This document shows, one piece after another, positions 27,864-37,658 of a DNA stretch of 64,000 nt (the first letter of the stretch is position 1; each line of letters starts with the position of its first letter). The DNA comes from NVTR01 sp036480115. GTDB lineage: Bacteria; Pseudomonadota; Alphaproteobacteria; Rhodobacterales; Rhodobacteraceae. Under the pieces are notes generated by a model. The model was not told the origin of the DNA, ran no database searches, and saw only the letters and a list, made by a program, of their open reading frames with translations. Both the position numbers and the translations under genes were made by a program. The DNA lies in the NCBI GenBank assembly GCA_965224795.1, contig CBDDAE010000002.1, forward strand, positions 682,001 to 746,000. Reading direction: 5' to 3'.

Positions 27864-30800
27864 ATATCTTCAACCAACACCACGCCACCCAGTGATTTGA
27901 TCGCGCCTTTTATTTGTGGCGTTAGCGGGTATTGCACCCCGGTATTGATGGTAGTTTCAGTTCCGGTTTCCGGTTCGGCGACGCAAAATTCGATCGGACC
28001 TTTGGCCAATTTTCCAGTCGCCATTTTATCAAGTAAGGATTTCACCGACAATATCGCACGTTCTTCATCCACAAACACCTTAAGCCCCATGCCCCCGGCA
28101 TCAGCGACGATAGTATCCACGGGGCTGATAGAACGGGCCAGTAGTTTTAATTGTTGGTTCTCCATCGTCGCCTCAACCGCCATAACAACATTTGAACCGG
28201 TTTCCAGATAATCGCGTCCGGCCTCTAGCGTGTCTGAGAAAATCGTCACTTCATATAGTCCAGTCGGGTCTGAAAGCTGGGCAAAAGCGAACCGGTTACC
28301 ACGGGCTGATTTGCGTTCCTGTTTACCGGCCACCGCACCGGCGATTTTAGCGATTAGCGGTCCTTTTTCAGCTGCTGCGGCAACCTCAGCCAAAGTCAGG
28401 ACGCCTTTGCGCTTTAGGGGCATCATGTAGTCATCCAGCGGATGGCCAGACAGATAGAACCCAATGGCTTTGTGTTCTTCGGCTAGTTTTTCGTTTGGCA
28501 ACCAGTCTTCCACCGGGGACAGGCGCGGTTCGGGCAGGTCGTCGCCGGCTTCGCCAAACAGCGATACCTGAGATGAGGCGCGTTGTTCATGGATGGCGGC
28601 AGAATAGCCGACCAGCGCATCAAGGCTGTCAAACACCCGGCGTCGGTTTGGATCAAGCAGATCAAAGGCGCCGGCGCGGGTCAGCATTTCCATTGGCCGT
28701 TTGCCAATGCGTTTCAGATCGACCCGGCGGGCGATATCAAACAGGGTGGCAAAGGGTTTGTCACCGCGCGCGGTAGTGATCAGTTTCATCGCCTCAACAC
28801 CGACGTTTTTCAGAGCGCCAAGCCCGTAGACAACACGGCCCTCTGACACGCCAAATGTCGCGCCCGAACGATTGACGCAGGGCGGAATGATTTCAATTTC
28901 CAGACCGCGCCGGACCTCTTCGGCGTAAACGGCCAGCTTGTCGGTCAGGTGCAGATCACAGTTCATGACACCTGCCATGAATTCCACCGGGTGGTTGGCC
29001 TTTAGCCAGCCGGTTTGGTAGCTGACAACTGCATAGGCTGCGGCGTGGGATTTGTTGAAACCGTAATTGGCAAATTTTTCCAACAGATCGAAGATTTCCG
29101 AGGCTTTTTTCTTGGGAACGCCGTTTTTTTCTGCACCTTCCTGAAACTTTGGGCGCTCTTTCGCCATTTCACTGGCGATTTTTTTACCCATGGCGCGGCG
29201 CAATAGATCGGCACCACCCAAAGAATAGCCAGCCATTTCCTGGGCTATTTGCATCACCTGTTCCTGATAAACAATGATGCCCTGAGTTTCTTCAAGTATA
29301 TGATCTATAAGGGGATGTACGCTTTCAAGCTTGGCGTTACCGTTCTTGACCTCGCAATATTTCGGGATGTTTTCCATCGGGCCGGGGCGGTATAGCGCAA
29401 CAAGGGCAACAATATCTTCTATACATGTGGGCTTCATCCGGCGCAGGGCGTCCATCATGCCGGAACTTTCCACCTGAAACACGGCGACAGTTTTGGCCGA
29501 AGCGTAAAGTTCGTAAGTTTTTTCATCGTCCAGCGGAATGGCACCGATGTCGATTTTGATGTCACGTTCGGCCAAAAGATCAAGCGCGTTCTGAATCACG
29601 GTCAGGGTTTTCAACCCTAGAAAATCAAACTTTACCAGACCGGCCTGTTCCACCCATTTCATGTTGAATTGGGTCGCGGGCATGTCTGATCGGGGGTCCT
29701 GGTACAGCGGCACCAGCGTGTCAATCGGGCGGTCACCAATGACCACACCGGCGGCGTGGGTCGAGGCGTTGCGCAGCAGACCTTCCACCTGTTGACCGTA
29801 TCGAAGCAGGCGCTCGACCACTTCTTCAGATTTGGCCATTTCGCGCAAACGCGGTTCATCTGCCAGCGCCTTTTCGATGGACACCGGTTTGACGCCTTCA
29901 ACCGGGATCATTTTGGACAGGCGATCCACCTGCCCGTAGGGCATTTGCAACACCCGGCCGATATCGCGGATGGCGGCCTTGGACAGCAATGCGCCAAAGG
30001 TGATGATCTGCGCCACCCGGTCGCGGCCATATTTTTCCTGGACGTAGGTGATGACTTCTTCCCGGCGGGACATGCAAAAATCAATGTCGAAATCCGGGAT
30101 CGACACCCGTTCTGGGTTCAAAAAGCGTTCAAACAGAAGGGAATACCGCAGGGGGTCAAGATCAGTGACGGTCAGCGCATATGCCACAAGACTACCGGCA
30201 CCAGATCCACGGCCCGGACCCACCGGAATGCCCTGATCTTTGGCCCATTTGATGAAATCGGCAACGATCAGAAAATAGCCGGGAAAGCCCATGCCTTCGA
30301 TAATGCCAATTTCAAATTCAAGCCGGTCGTCATAGTCTTTCTGGGTGCCGGACAGGGGGATGGTGGCCAGCCGATCCTTTAGCCCCTGCTTGGCCTGACG
30401 GCGCAATTCCTGGATTTCGTTTTTGGCAAATACCGGCAGTATCGGGTCACGGCGCCGGATGGCGAAGGAGCAACGTTTAGCAATTTCTATAGTATTTTCA
30501 ATAGCCTCTGGTAGGTCAGCAAACAGGGTGACCATTTCTTGTTGGCTTTTGAAATAGTGCTGTGGCGTCAGGCGGCGGCGCGGTTCCTGTTGGTCAACAT
30601 AGGCACCATCGGCGATACAAATCAGGGCATCGTGGGCCTCATACATTTCTGGTTTCGGAAAATAGACGTCATTGGTGGCGACCAATGGCAGGTTCATGTC
30701 GTAGGCGATTTCGATAAGCCCACGTTCGGTGGATTGTTCATCCGCAGGCAGGCCATTTTCACCGGGATGGCGCTGCAATTCCACGTAAAGGCGACCAGGA

Positions 30801-31300
30801 AAAATTTTGGCTAGATCGCTGACCATTGCCTGTGCTTTGGCGACATGTCCATTTTGTAGGAACATCCCGATAGGTCCACCTGGTCCACCCGTCAGGCATA
30901 TCAGGCCTTTGGAAAAGGATTGTAGTTCTTCCAGTGTGACCTGGGGAAGTTCGCCCGCTTTATCAACATAAAGACAGCTGTTTAACTTCATGAGATTGGC
31001 GTAGCCGTCTTCATTTTGCGCGAGTAATACCAAGGGCGCAGCTGGCGCTTGCTGTTCACCTGTATTGGGTTGTTCATATCTAAGATCGACCTGACAACCC
31101 ATTATCGGTTGCAGGCCTGCCTCGCGCGCAGTGACCGAAAATTCCAATGCCGAAAACATATTATTGGTGTCAGTGACGGCAACGGCTGGCATGGCATGCT
31201 TTTCACACAACTCCGCCAGGTTTTTCAGTCGAATAGCCCCTTCCAACAGCGAGTATTCAGTGTGTAATCTCAAATGAATGAATCGGGTGTGCTTTGTCAT
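27860..31300 (-). CDS. dnaE: DNA polymerase III subunit alpha
   Basis: Encodes 1146 residues, the replicative DnaE1 type. The PHP domain covers about 1-280 (FIHLRLHTEYSLLEGA, VAVTDTNNMFSALEF). The catalytic palm has the two metal-binding aspartates in SIPDFDIDFCMSRR and the third in VKFDFLGLKTL. The fingers and beta-clamp binding region follow, then a helix-hairpin-helix element and an OB-fold near the C-terminus (AKIAGAVAGKQERKSARG). It is followed by the HIT-like gene with a 4-bp overlap. No error-prone DnaE2 features such as an imuA/imuB context are seen. Confidence 0.97.
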   Translation of the reverse strand: MTKHTRFIHLRLHTEYSLLEGAIRLKNLAELCEKHAMPAVAVTDTNNMFSALEFSVTAREAGLQPIMGCQVDLRYEQPNTGEQQAPAAPLVLLAQNEDGYANLMKLNSCLYVDKAGELPQVTLEELQSFSKGLICLTGGPGGPIGMFLQNGHVAKAQAMVSDLAKIFPGRLYVELQRHPGENGLPADEQSTERGLIEIAYDMNLPLVATNDVYFPKPEMYEAHDALICIADGAYVDQQEPRRRLTPQHYFKSQQEMVTLFADLPEAIENTIEIAKRCSFAIRRRDPILPVFAKNEIQELRRQAKQGLKDRLATIPLSGTQKDYDDRLEFEIGIIEGMGFPGYFLIVADFIKWAKDQGIPVGPGRGSGAGSLVAYALTVTDLDPLRYSLLFERFLNPERVSIPDFDIDFCMSRREEVITYVQEKYGRDRVAQIITFGALLSKAAIRDIGRVLQMPYGQVDRLSKMIPVEGVKPVSIEKALADEPRLREMAKSEEVVERLLRYGQQVEGLLRNASTHAAGVVIGDRPIDTLVPLYQDPRSDMPATQFNMKWVEQAGLVKFDFLGLKTLTVIQNALDLLAERDIKIDIGAIPLDDEKTYELYASAKTVAVFQVESSGMMDALRRMKPTCIEDIVALVALYRPGPMENIPKYCEVKNGNAKLESVHPLIDHILEETQGIIVYQEQVMQIAQEMAGYSLGGADLLRRAMGKKIASEMAKERPKFQEGAEKNGVPKKKASEIFDLLEKFANYGFNKSHAAAYAVVSYQTGWLKANHPVEFMAGVMNCDLHLTDKLAVYAEEVRRGLEIEIIPPCVNRSGATFGVSEGRVVYGLGALKNVGVEAMKLITTARGDKPFATLFDIARRVDLKRIGKRPMEMLTRAGAFDLLDPNRRRVFDSLDALVGYSAAIHEQRASSQVSLFGEAGDDLPEPRLSPVEDWLPNEKLAEEHKAIGFYLSGHPLDDYMMPLKRKGVLTLAEVAAAAEKGPLIAKIAGAVAGKQERKSARGNRFAFAQLSDPTGLYEVTIFSDTLEAGRDYLETGSNVVMAVEATMENQQLKLLARSISPVDTIVADAGGMGLKVFVDEERAILSVKSLLDKMATGKLAKGPIEFCVAEPETGTETTINTGVQYPLTPQIKGAIKSLGGVVLVEDI

Positions 31301-31429
31301 GTTGTATCAATAGGACAGTGGGTGGGGTTGCGAAAGCGTTTGGTTCAGTGTTCGGAAATACTTGAAACAGCTTTCAACAAAATCCAAAGAATGGGTGCTT
31401 GCCAGAATTGAGTACAGCCGCTTACCATG

Positions 31430-31510
31430 TAGCTAGGTTTCGGGTGGGTGTTCGCACTATCTGGCTGGGGAGAGTCTGCGAAAAGCAGAAACCGCTTATG
31501 GGGAGGCCTG
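31430..31510 (+). promoter_or_regulatory. Possible structured leader RNA of the xdh operon
   Basis: Upstream of xdhA lies GGGGAGAG (31467-31474), directly followed by a 5-bp hairpin TCTGC/GCAGA with a GAAAA loop (31475-31489) and then AACCGC. GGTTTC (31437-31442) can pair with GAAACC (31488-31493) as an alternative. The order GGAGAG, hairpin, ACCG resembles half of a glycine riboswitch aptamer, but the rest does not match well. It may be an unrelated purine- or molybdate-linked leader, or chance. Confidence 0.3.
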
Positions 31511-31517
31511 TTAAACA

Positions 31518-32897
31518 ATGGCCATGGTCAATTTTCTATTGAACGGATTGCCTGTTCGGCTGGAAAACGTCTTGCCGTCTGGTACCTTGTTGGACTGGTT
31601 AAGGGAAGAACGTGGGTTGTTCGGCACTAAGGAAGGCTGCAACGAAGGCGATTGCGGTGCCTGTTCGGTCATGGTCAGCGATGCAGGCGGGTCGCGTGCG
31701 CTGAACGCCTGTATTTTGCTTTTGCCGCAGTTAAACGGCAAGGCGGTGCGCACGGTGGAAGGTATTTCCGGGCCCAAAGGTGAAATGCACCCGGTGCAGG
31801 ACGCCATGGTGAAACATCACGGCAGCCAGTGTGGTTTTTGTACGCCGGGGTTTGTGGTGTCGATGGCGGTTGCGCATAAGAACGGGCGCCGCGATCATGA
31901 TGATCAACTGGCGGGGAACCTGTGCCGGTGTACCGGATATGCGCCGATTATTAGGGCGGCAGAAGCGGCTGAAAACGCTGCGGTGCCCGGTTGGATGGCG
32001 GATGATCTGGGCCTGATCGAGGCTGCGGTTTCGGATGATCCCGACGTGGCGATGCCGCGCACCACCGATGAACTGGCGGCGTGGTATCTGGACAACCCGG
32101 ACGCGGTGCTGGTGGCAGGTGCGACAGATGTTGGGCTGTGGGTGACCAAGCGGTTGGATACGCTTGGAAAAGTCGGGTTTTTGGCTGGGATTGATGAGTT
32201 GAAAACTTTTGATATTGGCGCGGAAAGCATTCGCGTTGGTGCGGGTGTCACGGTGGCCCATTTTCGCGATGTGATTGCGAAGTACCACCCAGATTTTGGT
32301 GAAATGTTGCGGCGTTACGGATCAACGCAGGTGCGTAATGCCGGTACTATCGGTGGCAATATCGCCAACGGGTCGCCTATTGGCGATAGCCCGCCAGCGT
32401 TGATTGCATTGGGTGCGCGGTTGCATTTGCGCCGGGGGGAGGCGCGCCGTGACGTTCTGCTGGAAGATTATTTTATTGAATATGGCGAGCAGGACCGGCA
32501 ACCGGGTGAGTTTGTTGAGGCGGTGTCGATCCCACGTCAGGATGATCGGTTAAAATGTTATAAGATAACAAAGCGCTTTGATCAGGATATTTCTGCGGTG
32601 CTGGGATGCTTTTCGATCCGGGTTGATGGGGACAAGGTTAGTCAGGCCTGCATAGCTTTTGGTGGCATGGCGGGCATTCCGAAACGGGCACCTACAGTTG
32701 AGGCGGCTTTGGTTGGCCAAAACTGGGATCGGACGGCAATTGATGCTGCATTGCAGCAATTTGCCAAAGATTTTACGCCGATGTCAGACATGCGGGCCTC
32801 GGCCGCGTATCGCCTGAATGTCGCGCAGAACATGCTGCTGCGGTATTTTCTGGAAGATACCAGCGTTGCCACCCGGGTGTTGGAAGTGCAGCCATGA
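31518..32897 (+). CDS. xdhA: Xanthine dehydrogenase small subunit (FeS/FAD)
   Basis: Encodes 459 residues. The plant-type 2Fe-2S cluster is bound by C41, C46, C49 and C65. The second cluster is bound by C105, C108, C136 and C138 (SQCGFCTPG, GNLCRCTGY). From about residue 190 the FAD domain of the CO-dehydrogenase flavoprotein type follows, with VAGATDVGLWVTK and NAGTIGGNIANGSPIGD. The subunit passes electrons from the Mo site to NAD+. It is the first gene of a run of seven overlapping or close-packed genes. The ATG is 12 bases from the GGAGG element, a little far. Confidence 0.96.
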   Translation: MAMVNFLLNGLPVRLENVLPSGTLLDWLREERGLFGTKEGCNEGDCGACSVMVSDAGGSRALNACILLLPQLNGKAVRTVEGISGPKGEMHPVQDAMVKHHGSQCGFCTPGFVVSMAVAHKNGRRDHDDQLAGNLCRCTGYAPIIRAAEAAENAAVPGWMADDLGLIEAAVSDDPDVAMPRTTDELAAWYLDNPDAVLVAGATDVGLWVTKRLDTLGKVGFLAGIDELKTFDIGAESIRVGAGVTVAHFRDVIAKYHPDFGEMLRRYGSTQVRNAGTIGGNIANGSPIGDSPPALIALGARLHLRRGEARRDVLLEDYFIEYGEQDRQPGEFVEAVSIPRQDDRLKCYKITKRFDQDISAVLGCFSIRVDGDKVSQACIAFGGMAGIPKRAPTVEAALVGQNWDRTAIDAALQQFAKDFTPMSDMRASAAYRLNVAQNMLLRYFLEDTSVATRVLEVQP

Positions 32898-35200
32898 GCG
32901 TTGCCAAACCCCTGCCCCATGACGCGGCACCCCTGCACGTAACCGGTCAGGCGCGCTATGTGGATGATATTCCGGTGCCTGCAAATTGCCTGCATCTGGC
33001 GTTTGGACTTTCGTCAGTTGCCCACGGTGACATTACGTCCGTTGATCTGGATGCAGTGCGAGCCGCCCCCGGTGTGGTTGCGGTATTGGTTGCCGATGAT
33101 TTGCCGTTTGAAAATGATGTGTCGCCCTCTGCCCATGATGAACCGATGCTGGCCACAGGCAGCGTCCATTACATCGGCCAACCAATTTTTATGGTGGTGG
33201 CTGACAGCCATCTGGCAGCCCGTAAAGCGGCGCGGTTGGGGAAGATCGAATATGTTGAGAAGCCCGCATTGCTAACGATAGATCAGGCGCTTGCTGCAGA
33301 TAGCCGGTTTGAAGATGGGCCGGTGATTTGGACCAAAGGTGAGGCTGGCGCAGCCATTGACCGGGCCAAACATGCGTTAAGCGGTTCAATTGAAATGGGC
33401 GGACAGGAACATTTCTATCTTGAGGGTCAGGCCGCGCTGGCATTGCCCCAGGAAAGTGGCGACATGCTGGTGCATTCCTCAACCCAGCACCCTACAGAAA
33501 TTCAGCATAAGGTGGCCCATGCACTGGGCGTAGCAATGCACAGCGTTCGGGTGGAGATCCGGCGCATGGGCGGTGGATTTGGTGGTAAAGAAAGCCAGGG
33601 CAATGCGCTGGCTGTGGGCTGCGCCGTTGCTGCGCATTTGACCGGGCGGCCCTGCAAGATGCGCTATGACCGGGATGATGATATGATCATTACCGGTAAG
33701 CGCCATGATTTTCGTATCAAGTACCGGGTTGGCTATAATGATCAGGGCCGCATCGCCGGGGTTGAATTTGTGCACTACGCGCGATGTGGCTGGGCGCTGG
33801 ATCTGTCGATTCCGGTGGCCGACCGCGCCATGTTACATGCTGATAACGCTTATAATTTACCGGCGGCCCGGATTGAAAGCCATCGATTAAAAACCAACAC
33901 CCAATCGGCTACGGCCTATCGCGGGTTCGGAGGACCGCAGGGGATATTGGGGATTGAAAGGTTGCTGGATCATATCGCCTATGATCTGGGCCGTGACCTG
34001 CATGACGTGCAGCGGGTGAATTATTATTCCGATGCCTCCGGCGGGGATGTTTCTGAAAAGAAGAATGCGGGGCCGGTTCAGACGACGCCTTACGGAATGC
34101 CGGTTGAAGATTTCGTGCTGAACGGGCTGTCTGATGCTTTGTTGGAAAGTGCGGACTATGGCGCGCGCCGGGCAGCGGTGGCGGCGTGGAATGCAGAAAA
34201 TGAAGTGCTGAAAAAGGGTATTGCGCTGTCGCCGGTGAAGTTTGGCATCAGTTTTACGCTGACCCATCTTAATCAGGCGGGCGCGTTGGTGCATGTGTAT
34301 CAGGACGGGTCGATCCATCTGAACCATGGTGGCACCGAGATGGGTCAGGGGCTGTTTCAAAAGGTAGCCCAGGTGGCGGCGGCGCGGTTTGGCGTGGGGG
34401 TTGAGCGCGTTAAGATCACCGCGACCGATACTGCAAAGGTGCCCAATACGTCGGCGACGGCCGCCTCAAGCGGGTCTGATCTGAATGGCATGGCTGTAAA
34501 GGCGGCCTGTGACATCATTCGCGAACGGATGGCGGCGTTTTTGGGTGAGTATTACGGGGCCGGGGACGTGCGGTTTGACGGCGATCAGGTGCATGTTGGT
34601 GGCGAGGTTCTTGGGTTCACCGATGCGGTGAAGCTGGCCTATGAAAATAGGATCAGCCTGTCAGCGACCGGGTTTTATAAGACGCCAAAAGTGCAATGGG
34701 ACCGTATTGCCGGAACCGGCCGGCCGTTTTTCTATTTTGCTTGCGGGGCGGCGATTACCGAAGTTGTGATTGACACGCTGACCGGGGAAAACCGGATGCT
34801 GCGGGTGGATATTTTACATGATGCCGGGGCATCGCTAAACCCGGCGATTGATATTGGCCAGATCGAGGGCGCGTTTGTGCAAGGCGCCGGCTGGCTGACC
34901 ACGGAAGAGCTGATTTGGGATGATTTGGGTAAATTGAAAACCCATGCGCCGTCGACCTATAAGATACCGGCCTGTTCGGATCGACCTGACATTTTCAACG
35001 TCGCACTTTGGAATGAAAGCAACCGGGAAGATACAATTTACCGATCAAAGGCCGTGGGCGAGCCGCCGTTTAATCTGGGTATTTCGGCGTTTATGGCACT
35101 TTCACACGCGGTGTCGGCTTGCGGGCCTGGCTATCCTGATCTGGTTGCACCGGCGACAGCCGAAAATATACTAGCCGCCGTGGTGCGGGTGCGTGCATGA
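32894..35200 (+). CDS. xdhB: Xanthine dehydrogenase molybdopterin subunit
   Basis: Encodes 768 residues. It hydroxylates hypoxanthine to xanthine and xanthine to urate at a molybdenum centre. Active-site segments are GGQEHFYLEGQAAL (substrate glutamine), RRMGGGFGGKES, AYRGFGGPQG (with the arginine that favours xanthine over aldehydes), GTEMGQGLFQK and the catalytic glutamate in AVGEPPFNLG near residue 720. These support a true purine enzyme rather than an aldehyde oxidase. It overlaps xdhA and xdhC by 4 bases each. Confidence 0.96.
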   Translation: MSVAKPLPHDAAPLHVTGQARYVDDIPVPANCLHLAFGLSSVAHGDITSVDLDAVRAAPGVVAVLVADDLPFENDVSPSAHDEPMLATGSVHYIGQPIFMVVADSHLAARKAARLGKIEYVEKPALLTIDQALAADSRFEDGPVIWTKGEAGAAIDRAKHALSGSIEMGGQEHFYLEGQAALALPQESGDMLVHSSTQHPTEIQHKVAHALGVAMHSVRVEIRRMGGGFGGKESQGNALAVGCAVAAHLTGRPCKMRYDRDDDMIITGKRHDFRIKYRVGYNDQGRIAGVEFVHYARCGWALDLSIPVADRAMLHADNAYNLPAARIESHRLKTNTQSATAYRGFGGPQGILGIERLLDHIAYDLGRDLHDVQRVNYYSDASGGDVSEKKNAGPVQTTPYGMPVEDFVLNGLSDALLESADYGARRAAVAAWNAENEVLKKGIALSPVKFGISFTLTHLNQAGALVHVYQDGSIHLNHGGTEMGQGLFQKVAQVAAARFGVGVERVKITATDTAKVPNTSATAASSGSDLNGMAVKAACDIIRERMAAFLGEYYGAGDVRFDGDQVHVGGEVLGFTDAVKLAYENRISLSATGFYKTPKVQWDRIAGTGRPFFYFACGAAITEVVIDTLTGENRMLRVDILHDAGASLNPAIDIGQIEGAFVQGAGWLTTEELIWDDLGKLKTHAPSTYKIPACSDRPDIFNVALWNESNREDTIYRSKAVGEPPFNLGISAFMALSHAVSACGPGYPDLVAPATAENILAAVVRVRA

Positions 35201-36129
35201 CTTTTGATTTACAAAGCCTGACGGCGGCGGTTGAAAAACATGGCACGGTTACGCGGATTGTCGTTGCCCAAACCCAAGGTTCAGTACCGCGCGAAGTGGG
35301 TGCAGCTATGCTGGTTTGGGCGGGCGGGCAATCTGGGACAATTGGCGGTGGTGCATTGGAAATGCAGGCAGCCGTGCGGGCCCTGTCAGGCACGGATTGG
35401 GTGAAGCGGATTCCGCTTGGACCTAGTTTAGGGCAGTGTTGCGGCGGGGCTGTGACGTTGTTGGCCGAGGTTTGGAACGATGAACGGTTGGACAGCATAG
35501 TTGAAGGTTTTGCGCTACGAAAGATCAGCGGAAATCTGGAAATACCGCTAAAAATTCAGGCGGCAATCAGGGATTTTCGCCAATCAGGGGCAATTATTAC
35601 ACCATTGCATTTGAATGGCTGGATGTTGGAAGCCGTGAGCACCCCGTCACGTCAGTTTTGGATTTACGGTGCCGGGCATGTGGGGCGAGCTATGGTTTCG
35701 GTGCTGGCCCCTTTTCCCGAAATGGCCATCACATGGGTGGACACTGACACGTCGCGGTACCCTGAACAAATACCTGAACAGGTTTCGCAACTGGTAGCAA
35801 AAAACCCCGCGGATGTAGTACAGTTTGCGCCCCAGGGGGCTGAACACCTAGTCTTGACCTTTAGTCATTCGCTGGATCTGGAAATTTGCCACCAATTGCT
35901 ATCACACGGGTTTGCAACTGCTGGGCTGATCGGGTCAAAAACCAAATGGGTCCGGTTTCGTCGAAAACTGGCGGCACTGGGCCATTCACAGGGACAAATT
36001 GCACGGATTAGTTGCCCCATTGGGCAACCAGATTGGGGCAAGCATCCACAGGCGATTGCCGTGGGTGTCGCAGCTGACATTTTGAAGTCAGCGAATTCTG
36101 TCAATATTTCAAATATAAGGGTGGGATGA
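35197..36129 (+). CDS. xdhC: Xanthine dehydrogenase accessory protein XdhC
   Basis: Encodes 310 residues. XdhC binds molybdopterin, helps add the terminal sulfur and inserts the cofactor into XdhB. The N-terminal part has TQGSVPREVGAAMLV and the hallmark GQCCGGAVTLL near residue 76. The C-terminal Rossmann part has WIYGAGHVGRAMV near residue 153. It starts within the xdhB stop and its stop overlaps the start of the transporter ATPase gene, linking purine oxidation with transport. Confidence 0.94.
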   Translation: MTFDLQSLTAAVEKHGTVTRIVVAQTQGSVPREVGAAMLVWAGGQSGTIGGGALEMQAAVRALSGTDWVKRIPLGPSLGQCCGGAVTLLAEVWNDERLDSIVEGFALRKISGNLEIPLKIQAAIRDFRQSGAIITPLHLNGWMLEAVSTPSRQFWIYGAGHVGRAMVSVLAPFPEMAITWVDTDTSRYPEQIPEQVSQLVAKNPADVVQFAPQGAEHLVLTFSHSLDLEICHQLLSHGFATAGLIGSKTKWVRFRRKLAALGHSQGQIARISCPIGQPDWGKHPQAIAVGVAADILKSANSVNISNIRVG

Positions 36130-37658
36130 TGGAAAAGAAAAATCCGTTATTGTCGGTTGAGGGTGTCACCAAAGCCTATCCGGGTGTCGTGGCCAACGAC
36201 ACAGTTTCTTTCACGGTGGCCCAAGGTGAAGTGCATGCGTTGCTGGGCGAAAACGGTGCCGGAAAATCAACGCTGGTGAAAATGATATATGGTCTTGTGC
36301 AACCAGATTCTGGCAAGATGATCTGGCAAGGTAAAACTTTTGCTCCAGCTACGCCAAACGCAGCACGGGCATCTGGTGTGGCGATGGTGTTCCAGCATTT
36401 CAGTCTGTTTGAGGCGCTGAATGTTGCAGAAAATGTTGCTTTGGGTATGGAAAATCCACCCCCAATGGCTTTGTTGGCAAAGCGTATTCGCGACGTAAGC
36501 GAAGCATATGGTTTGCCGCTTGATCCGGTGCGTTTGGTGGGTCAGTTAAGTGCCGGGGAACGCCAGCGGGTTGAAATCATTCGTTGTCTGTTGCAGGACC
36601 CCAAGCTGTTGATCATGGATGAACCGACATCGGTCCTGACACCCCAGGAAGTGGAAATCTTGTTCACCACGTTGCGTAAACTTAGTGCCGAGGGTACCGC
36701 AATTTTATATATTTCCCATAAGCTTGAAGAAATTCGAAGCCTGTGTCAGGGGGCGACAATCTTGCGGCTTGGCAAGGTCGTTGGCACCTGTGATCCACGG
36801 GAAAAATCAGCGCGTGAACTGGCAGAACTGATGGTGGGGCAGACGCTGCATATCCCCAGCCGAGCGCCTTCAAAGCTAGGTGAAGTGGCGTTGGAAATTG
36901 ACCAGCTTTCGGTTAAGTCCAGCAACCCTTTTGGTACTTCACTGAAGGATGTGTCGCTGACGTTACAGGCTGGTGAAATAGTTGGTATCGGTGGCGTTGC
37001 TGGCAACGGGCAAGACGAATTGCTGGCGGCACTTTCCGGGGAAAGTCTGTCCGCATCTGAATCGGTTACTTTGAAAGGTGTCGCGATTGGACACCTGGGG
37101 CCAAACCAACGCCGGGAACTTGGGTTGCTGACGGCACCCGAAGAGCGGTTGGGCCATGCGGCAGCGCCGGATATGAGCCTGACTGAAAACGCAGTGCTAA
37201 CTGGTACCACACGCGAGGGTCTTGCCAAGAACGGGTTTGTAAACTGGCAAGCGGCCCAAGATTTTGCCAACCGGATAATCAAAGATTTTGATGTACGCAC
37301 ACCGGGGCCGGAAAATGCTGCGCGCTCACTATCTGGGGGTAATTTGCAGAAATTTGTCATTGGTCGCGAAGTGTTGCAGCGCCCCGAGGTGTTGGTGGTG
37401 AACCAGCCAACCTGGGGCGTGGATGCTTCAGCGGCGGCGGACATCCGACAATCTTTGATGGATTTGGCGGCCATTGGTGCTGCGGTGATTTGTATATCTC
37501 AAGACCTGGATGAATTGATGGAAATATCGGACCGTTTTGCTGCATTGAATGAGGGCCGGTTGACGATCACCCGCCCGGCGCAAGGACTGACAGTGGATGA
37601 GATTGGCCTGATGATGGGCGGCGCACATGATATGGAGGTATCCCATGCTGAGGCTTGA
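36126..37658 (+). CDS. ABC transporter ATP-binding protein, nucleoside/BMP type
   Basis: Encodes 510 residues with two ABC modules in one chain, as in ribose and nucleoside importers. Module 1 has a full site: GENGAGKST, LSAGERQRVEI and LLIMDEPTSVL. Module 2 is degenerate at the P-loop (GVAGNGQDELL) but has LSGGNLQKFVIGRE and VLVVNQPTWGVD, where the Walker B glutamate is a glutamine. This asymmetry is normal for the NupA/YufO/RbsA group. A second ATG at 36129 may be the true start. Position after xdhC points to purine nucleosides or bases as cargo. Confidence 0.93.
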   Translation: MMEKKNPLLSVEGVTKAYPGVVANDTVSFTVAQGEVHALLGENGAGKSTLVKMIYGLVQPDSGKMIWQGKTFAPATPNAARASGVAMVFQHFSLFEALNVAENVALGMENPPPMALLAKRIRDVSEAYGLPLDPVRLVGQLSAGERQRVEIIRCLLQDPKLLIMDEPTSVLTPQEVEILFTTLRKLSAEGTAILYISHKLEEIRSLCQGATILRLGKVVGTCDPREKSARELAELMVGQTLHIPSRAPSKLGEVALEIDQLSVKSSNPFGTSLKDVSLTLQAGEIVGIGGVAGNGQDELLAALSGESLSASESVTLKGVAIGHLGPNQRRELGLLTAPEERLGHAAAPDMSLTENAVLTGTTREGLAKNGFVNWQAAQDFANRIIKDFDVRTPGPENAARSLSGGNLQKFVIGREVLQRPEVLVVNQPTWGVDASAAADIRQSLMDLAAIGAAVICISQDLDELMEISDRFAALNEGRLTITRPAQGLTVDEIGLMMGGAHDMEVSHAEA

